NCBI GenBank assembly: GCA_000717735.1
Contig: JOBE01000001.1
Span: 240,112-304,111, forward strand
DNA from: Streptomyces griseoluteus
GTDB taxonomy: Bacteria; Actinomycetota; Actinomycetes; Streptomycetales; Streptomycetaceae
DNA: 64,000 bases
Direction of reading: 5' to 3'
The first letter of the stretch is position 1. Each line of letters starts with the position of its first letter. The notes below the pieces were generated by a model. The model was not told the origin of the DNA. It worked only from the letters and a program-made list of their open reading frames with translations, and ran no database searches. Below are positions 42,188 to 51,236 of this stretch, one piece after another. The position numbers and the translations under genes are program-made.

Positions 42188-43749
42188 ACCGCACCCCCGG
42201 CCTCGGCCGATCGCGCCGCGCCCACCCGGACGCCGAGCCGGCCGAACTCGCCACCCTGCGCGGCTGGCTGCGCGGGAAGAAGGCCGCCGCGATGGCGCAG
42301 GCGAAGGCCGACGGCAAGCGGGCCACATTCCGGTACCTCGCCGACCGGGCATCCGCGGGCGGCAACGAGTACGTGGTCTGCGCCTGCACCCTGCGCCAGG
42401 CCCTCGACGGGCGCCTTCCCACCCGGCGCACCACCCTCGCCTTCGCCTACGGCGCCGGAGCCGACGAGGACGACCTGAAAAAGGCCGAGCGGCTGTGGAT
42501 GGCCGCCGACCGCGCCATCAACCCGCCGCGGACACTCCCTGCCCCGTACGTCCCCGGCCTGTTCACCACCCAGGCCGGGCTCGTCCGCGCCATGAACCGC
42601 CTCCGCAAGGGCGCGCCCCAGACCAGCCTGCGCGCCCTCGCCGCCCGGGCCGGGCCCGGGCTCTCCTCCAGCACCCTCCAACGCATCCTCACCGGCCGGC
42701 AGATGCCCACCGCCGCACAGCTGACCGCGTTCGCCGCCGCCTGCCACGCCGGCGACGAAGCCACCGCCGCGCTCCTCGCCGGACACCGGCGACTACTCGC
42801 CGGCCCGCCGCTCCCCCTCCCCTACCCATGTGCGTATGCCGAGCTCGCCGAGGAACGGCGCCAACGCGACGAAGCCGCCCGGCCCTGGCTCGCCGAGGAG
42901 GAACTCGACTGGTACGAGCAGGAGCGACTCGACGAAGAGGAAGCCAGCTACCGACGCTGGGTCGCCGACGCCGAGGCCCTCATCGACGAGTGGGAAGCCT
43001 GCGAAGAACAGGCCCACGGCGCCGGCGGCATCAGCCCGGGCGCCGGTCCGGATCGGCGCCGCCGAGGTCGCGCACGTACACCCGGGCCCGGGACAGGCCC
43101 GTCGCAATCGGCGCGGGGCCCTCCAACTCCGGCCACCCGCAGGGCAGCAGGACGTCCTCCAGCACGGCGTACGGGCTGGCCGCCAGGAGGCCGCCCGCGG
43201 GCTCCGGTCCTCGCGGTGCACCCAGATCTGACAGACCGCCATAAGTTGCACGGCGGACTGAACAGGGCCTCATCGTGCGCCACGTCCGCCGTCGGACTCC
43301 ACGGTCCTGGCCCCACCACACAGCTCATTAGAGGTCAAGTCACACGTGCGGCACGGGCCGGGGGTTCGGGGGGGTTCTTCCAGGTCAGCGCGTGTGACTG
43401 CCCCTCATGTGACTGGTCATGTGACACAGACGGCCCTGTCCGCGGACGCCCAGGCGGAACCGATCGGGCGCCTGCCCGACGGGCCCTGCGGCTGGCAGCG
43501 ACCCCGGGTGAGGAGCCTGGACGGGACCCCTGCGCAGCCCCAGGCTTGGACGCGGTGGCCTTGTCGAGCAGTCCTAGAGATCAACGAAGCCAGGTGCGGT
43601 ACGGGCACGGATCGGTGCGCAGGAAGCGGACGGCCGTGAGGGCGCGGGCGGCGACCCGGGCGACAGCGGGCGCCGGCGGCGGGCGAACCGCGGGCGCCGG
43701 CGGTGCGCCTTGGCCCTCAGACGGCTCCCCGTGCTGCGCGCGGACATGA
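42184..43749 (+). CDS. XRE-like DNA-binding protein; C-terminal end uncertain
   Basis: From GTG 42184 the first 285 residues look genuine. They comprise a basic N-terminus, a central helix-turn-helix (LRALAARAGPGLSSSTLQRI, near 148-170) and an acidic helical tail (EEELDWYEQERLDEEEASYR). After about 43020 the frame stays open for 240 more codons, but the composition becomes Arg/Pro/Gly-rich and shadow-like. A frameshift or degradation near 43020 is therefore possible. A hairpin immediately follows the stop at 43749, which supports the long form somewhat. It is probably a regulator of the coupled membrane protein or of a lost plasmid module. Confidence 0.5.
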   Translation: MNRTPGLGRSRRAHPDAEPAELATLRGWLRGKKAAAMAQAKADGKRATFRYLADRASAGGNEYVVCACTLRQALDGRLPTRRTTLAFAYGAGADEDDLKKAERLWMAADRAINPPRTLPAPYVPGLFTTQAGLVRAMNRLRKGAPQTSLRALAARAGPGLSSSTLQRILTGRQMPTAAQLTAFAAACHAGDEATAALLAGHRRLLAGPPLPLPYPCAYAELAEERRQRDEAARPWLAEEELDWYEQERLDEEEASYRRWVADAEALIDEWEACEEQAHGAGGISPGAGPDRRRRGRARTPGPGTGPSQSARGPPTPATRRAAGRPPARRTGWPPGGRPRAPVLAVHPDLTDRHKLHGGLNRASSCATSAVGLHGPGPTTQLIRGQVTRAARAGGSGGFFQVSACDCPSCDWSCDTDGPVRGRPGGTDRAPARRALRLAATPGEEPGRDPCAAPGLDAVALSSSPRDQRSQVRYGHGSVRRKRTAVRARAATRATAGAGGGRTAGAGGAPWPSDGSPCCART

Positions 43750-43752
43750 GAA

Positions 43753-43777
43753 CGCCCCGGTCGAATCGGCCGGGGCG
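43753..43777 (+). terminator. Hairpin after the XRE-like gene
   Basis: CGCCCCGG pairs with CCGGGGCG (8 bp, 9-nt loop), 3 nt after the stop codon. Confidence 0.45.
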
Positions 43778-43898
43778 GAGGCGGCCCCGTCTGCGCCCAA
43801 GGTTACTGACACCTGGTTGACGACCACTTGAACACAGGGCGTCAAGGCCCGCAGATTCGGCAGGACGGTCTGTGCGACTGCCCCGCCGGAGGCCGGGG

Positions 43899-44475
43899 TC
43901 AGAACAGCAGGGGTACGTTCTGGAACTGGCCGCTGGGGCTCATGACGGCCTCGAACGGGGTCTTCCACTGGCCCGTTCCCCGGCGGAGGTGCAGGTAGGT
44001 GAGGCTGTAGTCCGCCCAGTTGACGGAGACCAGATCGTTCTTGCCGTCGCCGTCGACGTCACCCGCGCCGATGACCCTGAGAGCGCGCCAGCCACCGCCG
44101 ATCTTCGACCGGGGCGCGAACGTGCCGTCGCCCTTGCCGAGGTAGAGCCAGAGCACACCGTCCTTGTCGCGGGCGACGAGGTCACCGGCGGTGGCGCCGC
44201 CGATGTTCCCGGTGGCGGCGATCTGGTGGTAGGCGCCCCAGCCGCCGCCGACCTTCCTGCGCGCGGCGAAAGTACCGTCGGCCCTGGCCGGATGGAGCCA
44301 GAGGACGCCCGCTCTGTCAGTCGCGACGAGGTCTTCGCGGCCGTCGCCGGTGAGGTCGGAGCCGCTGGTGAGCTTGGCGTAGACGTTCCATACCCCGCCG
44401 ACGCGCTTGCGGGGGTGAGGGTGCCGCCGCCCTTGCCCTCGTATGGCCAGAGGACGCCGTCCTTGTCGTGGTCCA
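43899..44475 (-). pseudogene. FG-GAP/VCBS repeat protein, C-terminal remnant with frameshift
   Basis: Minus-strand frames give repeated blade motifs: AVDHDKDGVLWPYEGKGGGT, DLTGDGREDLVATDRAGVLW, VARDKDGVLWLYLGKGDGTF and VIGAGDVDGDGKNDLVSVNW. The first lies in a different frame from the last, so there is a shift near 44410. The protein ends normally (VPLLF stop). The N-terminus is cut off by ISL3 sequence at about 44476. Intact relatives are secreted beta-propeller proteins. Confidence 0.72.
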
Positions 44476-44775
44476 CTGCCCCGAACTCGATGCCCTCACC
44501 GGTCACGTCCGGTCCTTCGGCCAGATGCTCACCGAGCGCCAGGGCGAACGGCTGCGCAGTGGCTCGACGCCGTCCGGCAAGACGACCTCCCCAGCCTCCA
44601 CACCCTCGCCGCAGGCATCGACCGTGATCGCGATGCCGTCATCGCCGGCCTCACCCTGCCCTGGAACTCCGGCGTCGTCGAAGGACACGTCAACCGGATC
44701 AAGATGCTCAAACGCCAGATGTTCGGCCGGGCCGGCTTCGCTCTGCTGCGGAAGAGGGTTCTTCTGGCCAACTGA
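44476..44775 (+). mobile_element. ISL3-family transposase, C-terminal fragment
   Basis: It reads CPELDALTGHVRSFGQMLTE, shifts frame near 44560, then AAGIDRDRDAVIAGLTLPWN and SGVVEGHVNRIKMLKRQM, ending in FGRAGFALLRKRVLLAN stop. The SGxxEGxxxRxKxLKRxxFGRA block contains the catalytic glutamate and is the ISL3 hallmark. The N-terminal two thirds are absent here. Confidence 0.8.
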
Positions 44776-44817
44776 CGCCAGCCACCCATAGGGTGACGGG
44801 GGCGAGAGAAGAGCACG

Positions 44818-45405
44818 ATGGATCCCCGCATACCCCGCCTGCGTCGCAAACTGGCCGCGATCCCGTTCCAGCCCCTGCGCAGCCATTCCTTCGGGGAAGA
44901 GCAACACAAGTTCATCCTCGGTCCGAAGCTGGCGGAAGCACGCGTCGCTGCGTTTGAGGTCGAATGCGACATCGTCCTGCCCGACGCCTATCGACAGTTC
45001 CTCACGTACATCGGCGGCTCAGGCGCGGCGCCGTTCTACGGCCTCATGCCGCTGGAGCGGTGTTCCCTGATGGTCATGAATCCGCGCGGAGAACCGGGGA
45101 CACCCCGCGGCTTCGAGGGCGTAGCACCCGGGTCCCACGGACGCGATCTCTTCCTCCACGTCATCGAGATGGGCTGCACTGACGTATGCGTCATCGCGGT
45201 GACCGGTCCCCTCACTGGCCGCGTCCTCATTGGTAACGGCGACGGGTTTTGGGGTCCCAACGTCTCCTCCGCCACCGACTTCTTCGACTGGTACGAACGC
45301 TGGCTGAACCACTTGAGCGCCGGACGCGACACCCGGGCCCTGGAACTCACCTCGCCTCGACTTCGTGCCCATCCAGACCGTCATCGCATGGCCCCGAAGA
45401 TCTGA
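44818..45405 (+). CDS. SMI1/KNR4 (SUKH) family protein
   Basis: A 195-aa protein from ATG 44818 with GAGAGAAG upstream. The SUKH core is evident: FEVECDIVLPDAYRQFLTYI, then GGSGAAPFYGLMPLE, and later CTDVCVIAVTGPLTGRVLIG with FFDWYERWLNHL at the end. SUKH proteins commonly act as immunity proteins for contact-dependent or polymorphic toxins. No toxin gene is adjacent; instead both sides hold ISL3 fragments in the same orientation. It may be an orphan immunity gene carried with the element. Reading frame intact. Confidence 0.8.
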   Translation: MDPRIPRLRRKLAAIPFQPLRSHSFGEEQHKFILGPKLAEARVAAFEVECDIVLPDAYRQFLTYIGGSGAAPFYGLMPLERCSLMVMNPRGEPGTPRGFEGVAPGSHGRDLFLHVIEMGCTDVCVIAVTGPLTGRVLIGNGDGFWGPNVSSATDFFDWYERWLNHLSAGRDTRALELTSPRLRAHPDRHRMAPKI

Positions 45406-45639
45406 CTCTCCGTAATCACTCCACGGAATGTGAGCCAGAACCCAAACTCGTGAACAACTGACGTCAGGACTCGGTTCTGGCACAGATCTTGGGGAGCCGT
45501 CGCTGAGCGTTCCCTCGGTGTTCGATTGCAAGGAGGCGGGCTCGTGCGAGACGGCGTACGTCATGTCGCCTGACAGCTGGAAGTGACGCTCCCTCAGGTT
45601 CTGTCCGTTCACTGCCGTGGTCTGTGGTGGATGGCGATG

Positions 45640-46735
45640 GCGCTGGTCATGCAGACCGATGCACCGTTCTGGAACTCACTGGTGTTCGACGGGATCGCCG
45701 AAGTGGACGTCGAGGCGGTCACAGCCGCGTTCGGCACGATCGAAGTGGTGGCGAGAGGTCACGCAGGCGGCGCTTCATGTCCGGACTGCGGCCGCTTCTC
45801 GGGCCGAGTGCACGACCGTTACCAGCGCAGGCTGAGAGACCTTCCTCTGGCTGACCAGAGCTTTGTGATCCGGCTGACGGTCCGACGCTTCATCTGCGAG
45901 TCGACGGACTGCCCACGCCGGACCTTCGCCGAGCCGTTCTCCCGGCTGGCTGCCCCGCACGCGCGGTTCACCACGCGGCTCTCAACCGCGCCCTGGAACG
46001 GGTGGGGCTTGCCCTGGCTGGGCGGGCCGGTGCTCGGCTGGCGGCCCAGCTGGGATTCGGCGCGGGACGGATGACCTTGTTACGCAGGGTCATGGCGCCG
46101 CCCGATCCGCAGTTCAGTACTCCGTGGGTGCTGGGCGTGGACGACTTTGCGATCCGTCGCGGCCAGACCTACTCCACCGTGTTGACCAGCGTCGAAGACC
46201 GTCGCGTGGTCGATGTGCTCCCGACGCGTGAAGCCGGGCCGCTGGCCGCCTGGCTGATCCGCCACCCTGGCGTGGAGATCATCTGCCGGGACCGGGCGGC
46301 TACGCCGGGGGCGCCGCTGCGGCGCCCCCGATGCTCTGCAGGTCGCCGACCGCTTTCACCTGTGGCAGGGTCTCGGTCGGGCCGTGGAGACCTGCGTCGC
46401 CGCCCACCGCGGCTGCCTGCGCAACCCGACGCCCAGCGACCTCGTGCCGCACGACACCCGACCGGCTTCCGATCGGCCTCAGAGCGACGCGGAGCCCTTC
46501 GGCCGGCGGGCCGAGCGTAAGAAGGCCGCGCACGCCCTGGTCCACGAGATGCTCGCCCAGGGCCACTCACGCCGGGCGATCGCCCGGCACCTGGGCTGGG
46601 CCTCAACACCGCCCTCCGATACGCGAACGCCGCACGCTGGCAGGACACCATCCGCAATAGCCGACCCCGGCCCAGCAGACTCGACCCCTACAAGCCCTAC
46701 CGCGGCCCGGCCTTCCCCGACAAGCGACTGACGCC
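45640..46735 (+). mobile_element. ISL3-family transposase, N-terminal part with frameshifts
   Basis: The zinc-ribbon start is clear ([40 protein letters not shown]). The frame shifts near 45985. The DDE part follows ([19 protein letters not shown], then [11 protein letters not shown]). It shifts again near 46300, continuing as [20 protein letters not shown] and QGHSRRAIARHLGWA. The catalytic C-terminal glutamate block is missing. Together with the piece at 44476 it would make nearly one whole transposase, but in the wrong order. Confidence 0.75.
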
Positions 46736-46839
46736 ACATCAGAACGAGCGTCAAATGGGCGTCACGAGTGTCATTTCAGCGTCAAGACATCGCCCGTGAC
46801 GCCCACACCGCACGTAATGTGCACGCACAAAACCGCAGG

Positions 46840-48171
46840 TCAGGCGTCCTTCTTCACCGGCTCCAGGATCGCGACGCACTCCACGTGGTGGGTCATCGGG
46901 AACAGGTCGAACGCCCTCAGGGACCGGACCTTGTAGCCGCGGTCCGCGAAGTACGCCAGGTCTCGGGCCAGGGCCGCCGGGTCGCAGGCCACGTAGGCGA
47001 TGCGGCGGGCGCCGAGGCCGGCGAGGTGGTGGACCGTCTGCTTGCCGGCGCCTGCGCGCGGGGGGTCCAGGACGATCAGGTCGACGTCGGTGATGCCCGT
47101 GCGCGGGAGGACCGATTCGACCTTGCCCTGTTCGATGCGGACGCGCGGGAAGGCGGCCAGGTTGTGGCGGGCGTCCTCCACCGCGCGCTTGCCGGACTCG
47201 ATGCCGAGGACCGCGCCCTGGTCGCCGACGCGGTCGGCGAGGGCGCCCGCGAAGAGGCCGACGCCGCAGTAGAGGTCGAGGGCCGTTTCGCCCTTGCGGG
47301 GCGTCAGGCCCTGCATGACGGCGAGCATGAGGGTCTGGGCGGCCTTGGGGTGGACCTGCCAGAAGCCGCCGCTGCCGACGCGGTAGGTGCGCTCGTCGGC
47401 GCGCTCGCGGACGAAGGCGCGGCCGTGGACGCGGTGGACGCCGCCGTCCTTCTCGTCGACCCGCATCACCGAGACCGGCTTGTCCAGTTCGACCAGCGGG
47501 AGGCGGGCGCCGGGGCGCGGGGTCAGGATGACCTGGCGGTCGCCGGAGCCGGAGGCGGCGATGGCCTCGATGGAGGCCATGCCCTCCCAGTTGCGCTTCT
47601 CGATGCCGAGTTCCGAGACGCCCTGGGCGGCGATCATGCAGTGGTCGATGTTCTCGACCTCGTGGGAGCGGTGCTTGCGCAGGCCCGCGTTGCCCTCGGC
47701 GTCGACCGCGTACTGCACGCGGGTGCGCCACTGGGGGACCTCGCCCGGCGGGAGCTTGTCGCCCTCGGCGGGCATGACCGTGCCGTCCCAGCCGGCTTCC
47801 TCCGGGGTGAGTCCGGCGAGCCGCAGGAGCTGCTCGGCGATGACCTCGCCCTTGAGGCGGCGCTGGGCGCCGGGCTTGGCGTGCTGCCAGTCGCAGCCGC
47901 CGCACTTGCCGGGTCCCGCGAAGGGGCAGGGCGCTTCGACGCGGTCCTTGGACGGGTCGAGGATCGTGACCGCGTCGGCGCGCAGGAAGCGGGAGGTCTC
48001 CTCGCCCTCGGTGACGCGGGCGACGACCTTCTCGCCGGGGAGCGCGTGGCGGACGAAGAGGACGCGGCCCTCCTCGGTGCGGGCGATGCAGTGGCCGCCG
48101 TGGGCCACCGGACCGACCTCGACCTCGTACTCCTCCCCGATGAGCGACGACTCAGGTGCGTTCTGCTGCAT
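46840..48171 (-). CDS. TRAM-domain class I RNA methyltransferase (RumA/TrmA-like)
   Basis: The product is 443 aa from ATG 48171. A TRAM RNA-binding domain occupies residues 10-65 (EYEVEVGPVAHGGHCIARTE). An iron-sulfur-type cluster segment follows (CPFAGPGKCGGCDWQH). The SAM-binding domain has ALDLYCGVGLFAGAL and DPPRAGAGKQTVHHL. The TrmA/RumA catalytic region reads AYVACDPAALARDLAYFADR, with the nucleophile cysteine. It probably makes m5U in rRNA or tRNA. It is the first gene of the conserved core block and corresponds, from memory, to M. tuberculosis Rv2689c. Confidence 0.88.
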   Translation of the reverse strand: MQQNAPESSLIGEEYEVEVGPVAHGGHCIARTEEGRVLFVRHALPGEKVVARVTEGEETSRFLRADAVTILDPSKDRVEAPCPFAGPGKCGGCDWQHAKPGAQRRLKGEVIAEQLLRLAGLTPEEAGWDGTVMPAEGDKLPPGEVPQWRTRVQYAVDAEGNAGLRKHRSHEVENIDHCMIAAQGVSELGIEKRNWEGMASIEAIAASGSGDRQVILTPRPGARLPLVELDKPVSVMRVDEKDGGVHRVHGRAFVRERADERTYRVGSGGFWQVHPKAAQTLMLAVMQGLTPRKGETALDLYCGVGLFAGALADRVGDQGAVLGIESGKRAVEDARHNLAAFPRVRIEQGKVESVLPRTGITDVDLIVLDPPRAGAGKQTVHHLAGLGARRIAYVACDPAALARDLAYFADRGYKVRSLRAFDLFPMTHHVECVAILEPVKKDA

Positions 48172-48214
48172 GACGGGGAGGCTCCAGAGGATGTGAGGGA
48201 CAGAGAATGAGAGA

Positions 48215-48243
48215 GGTGGGCTGCCGCACCGCGGCAGCCCACC
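48215..48243 (-). terminator. Terminator of the APC permease gene
   Basis: A perfect 13-bp stem, GGTGGGCTGCCGC with GCGGCAGCCCACC, with loop ACC. It lies 41 nt after the permease stop and before the methyltransferase start. Confidence 0.7.
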
Positions 48244-48284
48244 AGTCTACGTGCCGGTCGGGGCGGAATTCGCCTTCGGCGGCC

Positions 48285-50333
48285 TCAGCCCTTGGCCGCC
48301 GGTTCCTTCTGGCCCTTCTCGACGGGGCCGCGGCGGACCGAGCCCGGCGCGTTCCAGTCCTGGCGCTTGCGGGCCCGCTTCTTCGCGGCCTCGGAGGACC
48401 GGAGCTGGTACGGAACGGAGGTCACCATGACGCCCGGGGTGAAGAGCAGCCGGCCCTTGAGCCGCAGGGCGCTCTGGTTGTGGAGCAGGTGCTCGTACCA
48501 GTGGCCGACGACGTACTCCGGGATGTAGACGGAGACGGCGTCGCGCGGGCTCTCGCGGCGGATGTTCTTGACGTACTCGACGACCGGGCGGGTGATCTCG
48601 CGGTACGGCGAGTCGAGGATCTTGAGCGGGACGTTGATGCCGCGCCGGGTCCACTCCTCCTTGAGCGCCTTGGTCTCGGCCGGGTCGACGCTGACGGTGA
48701 GCGCCTCCAGCTCGCTGGCGTGGAGCAGCTTGGCGTACGCGAGGGCGCGCAGGGTCGGCTTGTGGAGCCGGGAGACCAGGACGACGGAGCGAACCCGGGA
48801 GGGGCGTACGTACTCGTCGGGCCGTTCCTCCGCGGCGGCGATCTCGGCGGCGACCGAGTCGTAGTGCCTACGGATCGCGGTCATCGTCCCGTAGAAGATC
48901 ACCATGCCGAGCAGGGCGACCCAGGCGCCGTGCGTGAACTTGGTGGCGAGGACGACGACGAGGACGAGGCCGGTGAAGAAGGCGCCGAAGGCGTTGATCG
49001 CGCGGGAGCGGATCATGTGGCGGCGCTTGGCCGGGTTCCGCTCCCTCTTCAGGTGCCGGTTCCAGTGCCGGACCATGCCGGTCTGGCTGAGCGTGAAGGA
49101 GACGAAGACGCCGACGATGTACAGCTGGATCAGCTTGGTCGAGTCGGCTCCGTAGACCCAGACGAGGAGGGCGGCGGCGCCGGCGAGGAGCACGATGCCG
49201 TTGGAGAAGGTCAGGCGGTCGCCGCGGGTGTGCAGCTGGCGCGGCAGGTACCGGTCCTGGGCGAGGATCGAGCCGAGGAGCGGGAAGCCGTTGTACGCGG
49301 TGTTGGCGGCCAGGAAGAGGACGAGCGCGGTGGCGGCGGCGAGCAGGATGAAGAAGAACGTTCCGTCGCCGAAGACGGCGGCCGCGACCTGGGAGATGAC
49401 CGGGTCCTGGACGTAGCTCTCGCCGACCGGCACGCCGTTGAGGAGGAGGTCGTGGGCGGGCTTCTCGGCCATCCGGACGTCGGTGGCCATGGCCAGGAAG
49501 ATGATGCCGCAGAACATGGTGACGGCGAGGCCGCCCATGAGGGCGAGCGTGGTGGCGGCGTTCTTCGACTTCGGCTTGCGGAAGGCGGGGACACCGTTGG
49601 AGATGGCCTCGACCCCGGTGAGGGCGGCACAGCCGGAGGAGAACGCGCGCAGCAGCAGGAAGACCAGCGCGAAACCGGCCAGACCCTGGTGCTCGGGCTT
49701 GATCTCGAAGTCCGCGGTGGGGGCCTTCATCGTCTCGTCGAGGACGATCCCCTTGTACGCGCCCCAGGCGATCATGATGAAGACGCCGGCGACGAAGACG
49801 TACGTCGGGATCGCGAAGAGGGAGCCCGACTCCTTCACTCCGCGCAGGTTCATCACGGTGAGCAGCACGATGACGCCGACGGCGCAGGCCACCTTGTGCT
49901 CGACGACGAAGGGGATCGCCGAGCCGAGGTTCTCGATGCCCGAGGAGATGGAGACGGCGACGGTCAGGACGTAGTCGACGAGCAGGGCGCTCGCCACGGT
50001 GAGTCCGGCCTTCGGCCCGAGGTTGGTGTTGGCGACCTCGTAGTCGCCGCCGCCGCTCGGGTACGCGTGGACGTTCTGCCGGTAGGACGCGACCACCGTG
50101 AACATCAGGACGACGACCGCGAGCGCGATCCAGGGGCTGAAGTGGTACGCCGACAGACCGGCGACGGAGAGAACGAGCAGCACCTCGCCGGGTGCGTACG
50201 CCACCGAGGACAGCGGGTCGGAGGCGAAGACGGGGAGGGCGATCCGCTTCGAGAGAAGGGTCTCTCCCAGCTTGTCGCTGCGTAGAGCCCGCCCGATCAG
50301 GATCCGTTTGGGCACGTCGGTCAGTTTGGACAC
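48285..50333 (-). CDS. APC-superfamily permease, KimA-like (probable K+ uptake)
   Basis: The product is 682 aa from GTG 50333 (VSKLTDVPKRILIGRALRSD); the reading frame runs much further upstream but only as a shadow. The first 470 residues hold about 12 membrane helices. The first helix has SDPLSSVAYAPGEVLL, close to the SDALSSVAYGxE signature of Bacillus KimA, a proton-coupled K+ importer. The last 200 residues form a cytosolic domain with UspA-like features (VVLVSRLHKPTLRALAYAKL). It stands back to back with the two Trk/RCK genes, a link to potassium. The homologue in M. tuberculosis (Rv2690c, from memory) is annotated only as a permease, so K+ as substrate is inference. Confidence 0.82.
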   Translation of the reverse strand: MSKLTDVPKRILIGRALRSDKLGETLLSKRIALPVFASDPLSSVAYAPGEVLLVLSVAGLSAYHFSPWIALAVVVLMFTVVASYRQNVHAYPSGGGDYEVANTNLGPKAGLTVASALLVDYVLTVAVSISSGIENLGSAIPFVVEHKVACAVGVIVLLTVMNLRGVKESGSLFAIPTYVFVAGVFIMIAWGAYKGIVLDETMKAPTADFEIKPEHQGLAGFALVFLLLRAFSSGCAALTGVEAISNGVPAFRKPKSKNAATTLALMGGLAVTMFCGIIFLAMATDVRMAEKPAHDLLLNGVPVGESYVQDPVISQVAAAVFGDGTFFFILLAAATALVLFLAANTAYNGFPLLGSILAQDRYLPRQLHTRGDRLTFSNGIVLLAGAAALLVWVYGADSTKLIQLYIVGVFVSFTLSQTGMVRHWNRHLKRERNPAKRRHMIRSRAINAFGAFFTGLVLVVVLATKFTHGAWVALLGMVIFYGTMTAIRRHYDSVAAEIAAAEERPDEYVRPSRVRSVVLVSRLHKPTLRALAYAKLLHASELEALTVSVDPAETKALKEEWTRRGINVPLKILDSPYREITRPVVEYVKNIRRESPRDAVSVYIPEYVVGHWYEHLLHNQSALRLKGRLLFTPGVMVTSVPYQLRSSEAAKKRARKRQDWNAPGSVRRGPVEKGQKEPAAKG

Positions 50334-50567
50334 GGAGAGGATCGTAAGCGTTCGAAAACAGCCAAGCTCACCGCGACCCCCTATCCATACGGAATCTTTC
50401 CGTCTACCACCTCTGATGCGGTCCCGGCCTGCGTTGCCGCTTAAGCTCGGACCGGGTGACCCGGCAGGGCGTCGCCCGCCGCGACCCGGGCGCATCGGGT
50501 GGAGAAAGTTGTGAGCAGGGTGTTTTCGCAGGTCAGCAGGGCGATCAGGAGTGCGGGGTAAGGGGAC

Positions 50568-51236
50568 GTGCACATCGTCATCATGGGCTGCGGGCGAGTG
50601 GGAGCCGCTCTCGCGCAGACCCTGGAGCAGCAGGGGCACACCGTCGCGGTCGTGGACCAGGACCCGACGGCGTTCCGTCGTCTGGGGTCGGGTTTCGGCG
50701 GTCGGCGTGTCACGGGGGTGGGCTTCGACCAGGACACGCTGCGTGAGGCGGGCATCGAGGACGCCGGCGCCTTCGCCGCGGTGAGCAGCGGCGACAACTC
50801 GAACATCATCGCGGCGCGGGTCGCGCGCGAGATGTTCGGCATCGAGAACGTGGCGGCGCGGATCTACGACCCGCGCCGTGCCGAGGTCTACCAGCGTCTC
50901 GGCATCCCGACGGTCGCGACGGTCCGCTGGACCGCCGACCAGATGCTGCGGCGGCTGCTGCCCTCGGGTGCGGAGCCCCTGTGGACGGATCCGAGCGGTG
51001 GGGTGCAGCTCGCCGAGGTGCACACCTCGCCGGCCTGGATCGGCCACAAGATCAGCCGGCTGCAGGACGAGACGGGGGTGCGCGTCGCGTTCCTGACCCG
51101 GCTCGGCGAGGCGGTCATCCCCACGTCGCAGACGGTGCTCCAAGAGGGCGACCTGGTGCACGTGATGCTGCGTACGGACGAGATCGCGAAGGTCGAGGAG
51201 GCCTTCGCCGAGGGTCCCGAGGAGGGCGGTCACTGA
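50568..51236 (+). CDS. ceoB: TrkA-family NAD-binding potassium regulator (CeoB-like)
   Basis: The product is 222 aa from GTG 50568. The Rossmann glycine loop is GCGRVGAALAQ at residue 5, followed by VAVVDQDPTAF and the TrkA-N segment VSSGDNSNIIAARVAREMFG. A TrkA-C-like domain ends the protein (LQEGDLVHVMLRTDEIAKVE). Such RCK proteins gate Trk/Ktr K+ channels by nucleotide binding. The stop overlaps the next gene's ATG (TGATG). The pair is divergent from the KimA-like permease over 234 nt. Confidence 0.88.
   Translation: MHIVIMGCGRVGAALAQTLEQQGHTVAVVDQDPTAFRRLGSGFGGRRVTGVGFDQDTLREAGIEDAGAFAAVSSGDNSNIIAARVAREMFGIENVAARIYDPRRAEVYQRLGIPTVATVRWTADQMLRRLLPSGAEPLWTDPSGGVQLAEVHTSPAWIGHKISRLQDETGVRVAFLTRLGEAVIPTSQTVLQEGDLVHVMLRTDEIAKVEEAFAEGPEEGGH

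Noticed and set aside
43031..43321. Minus-strand ORF of 96 codons (reads ASPYAVLEDVLLPCGWPEL in part)
   Set aside because: It looks partly protein-like, but it overlaps the XRE-like frame and has no known family or ribosome-binding site. It could be a gene remnant; not enough to annotate.
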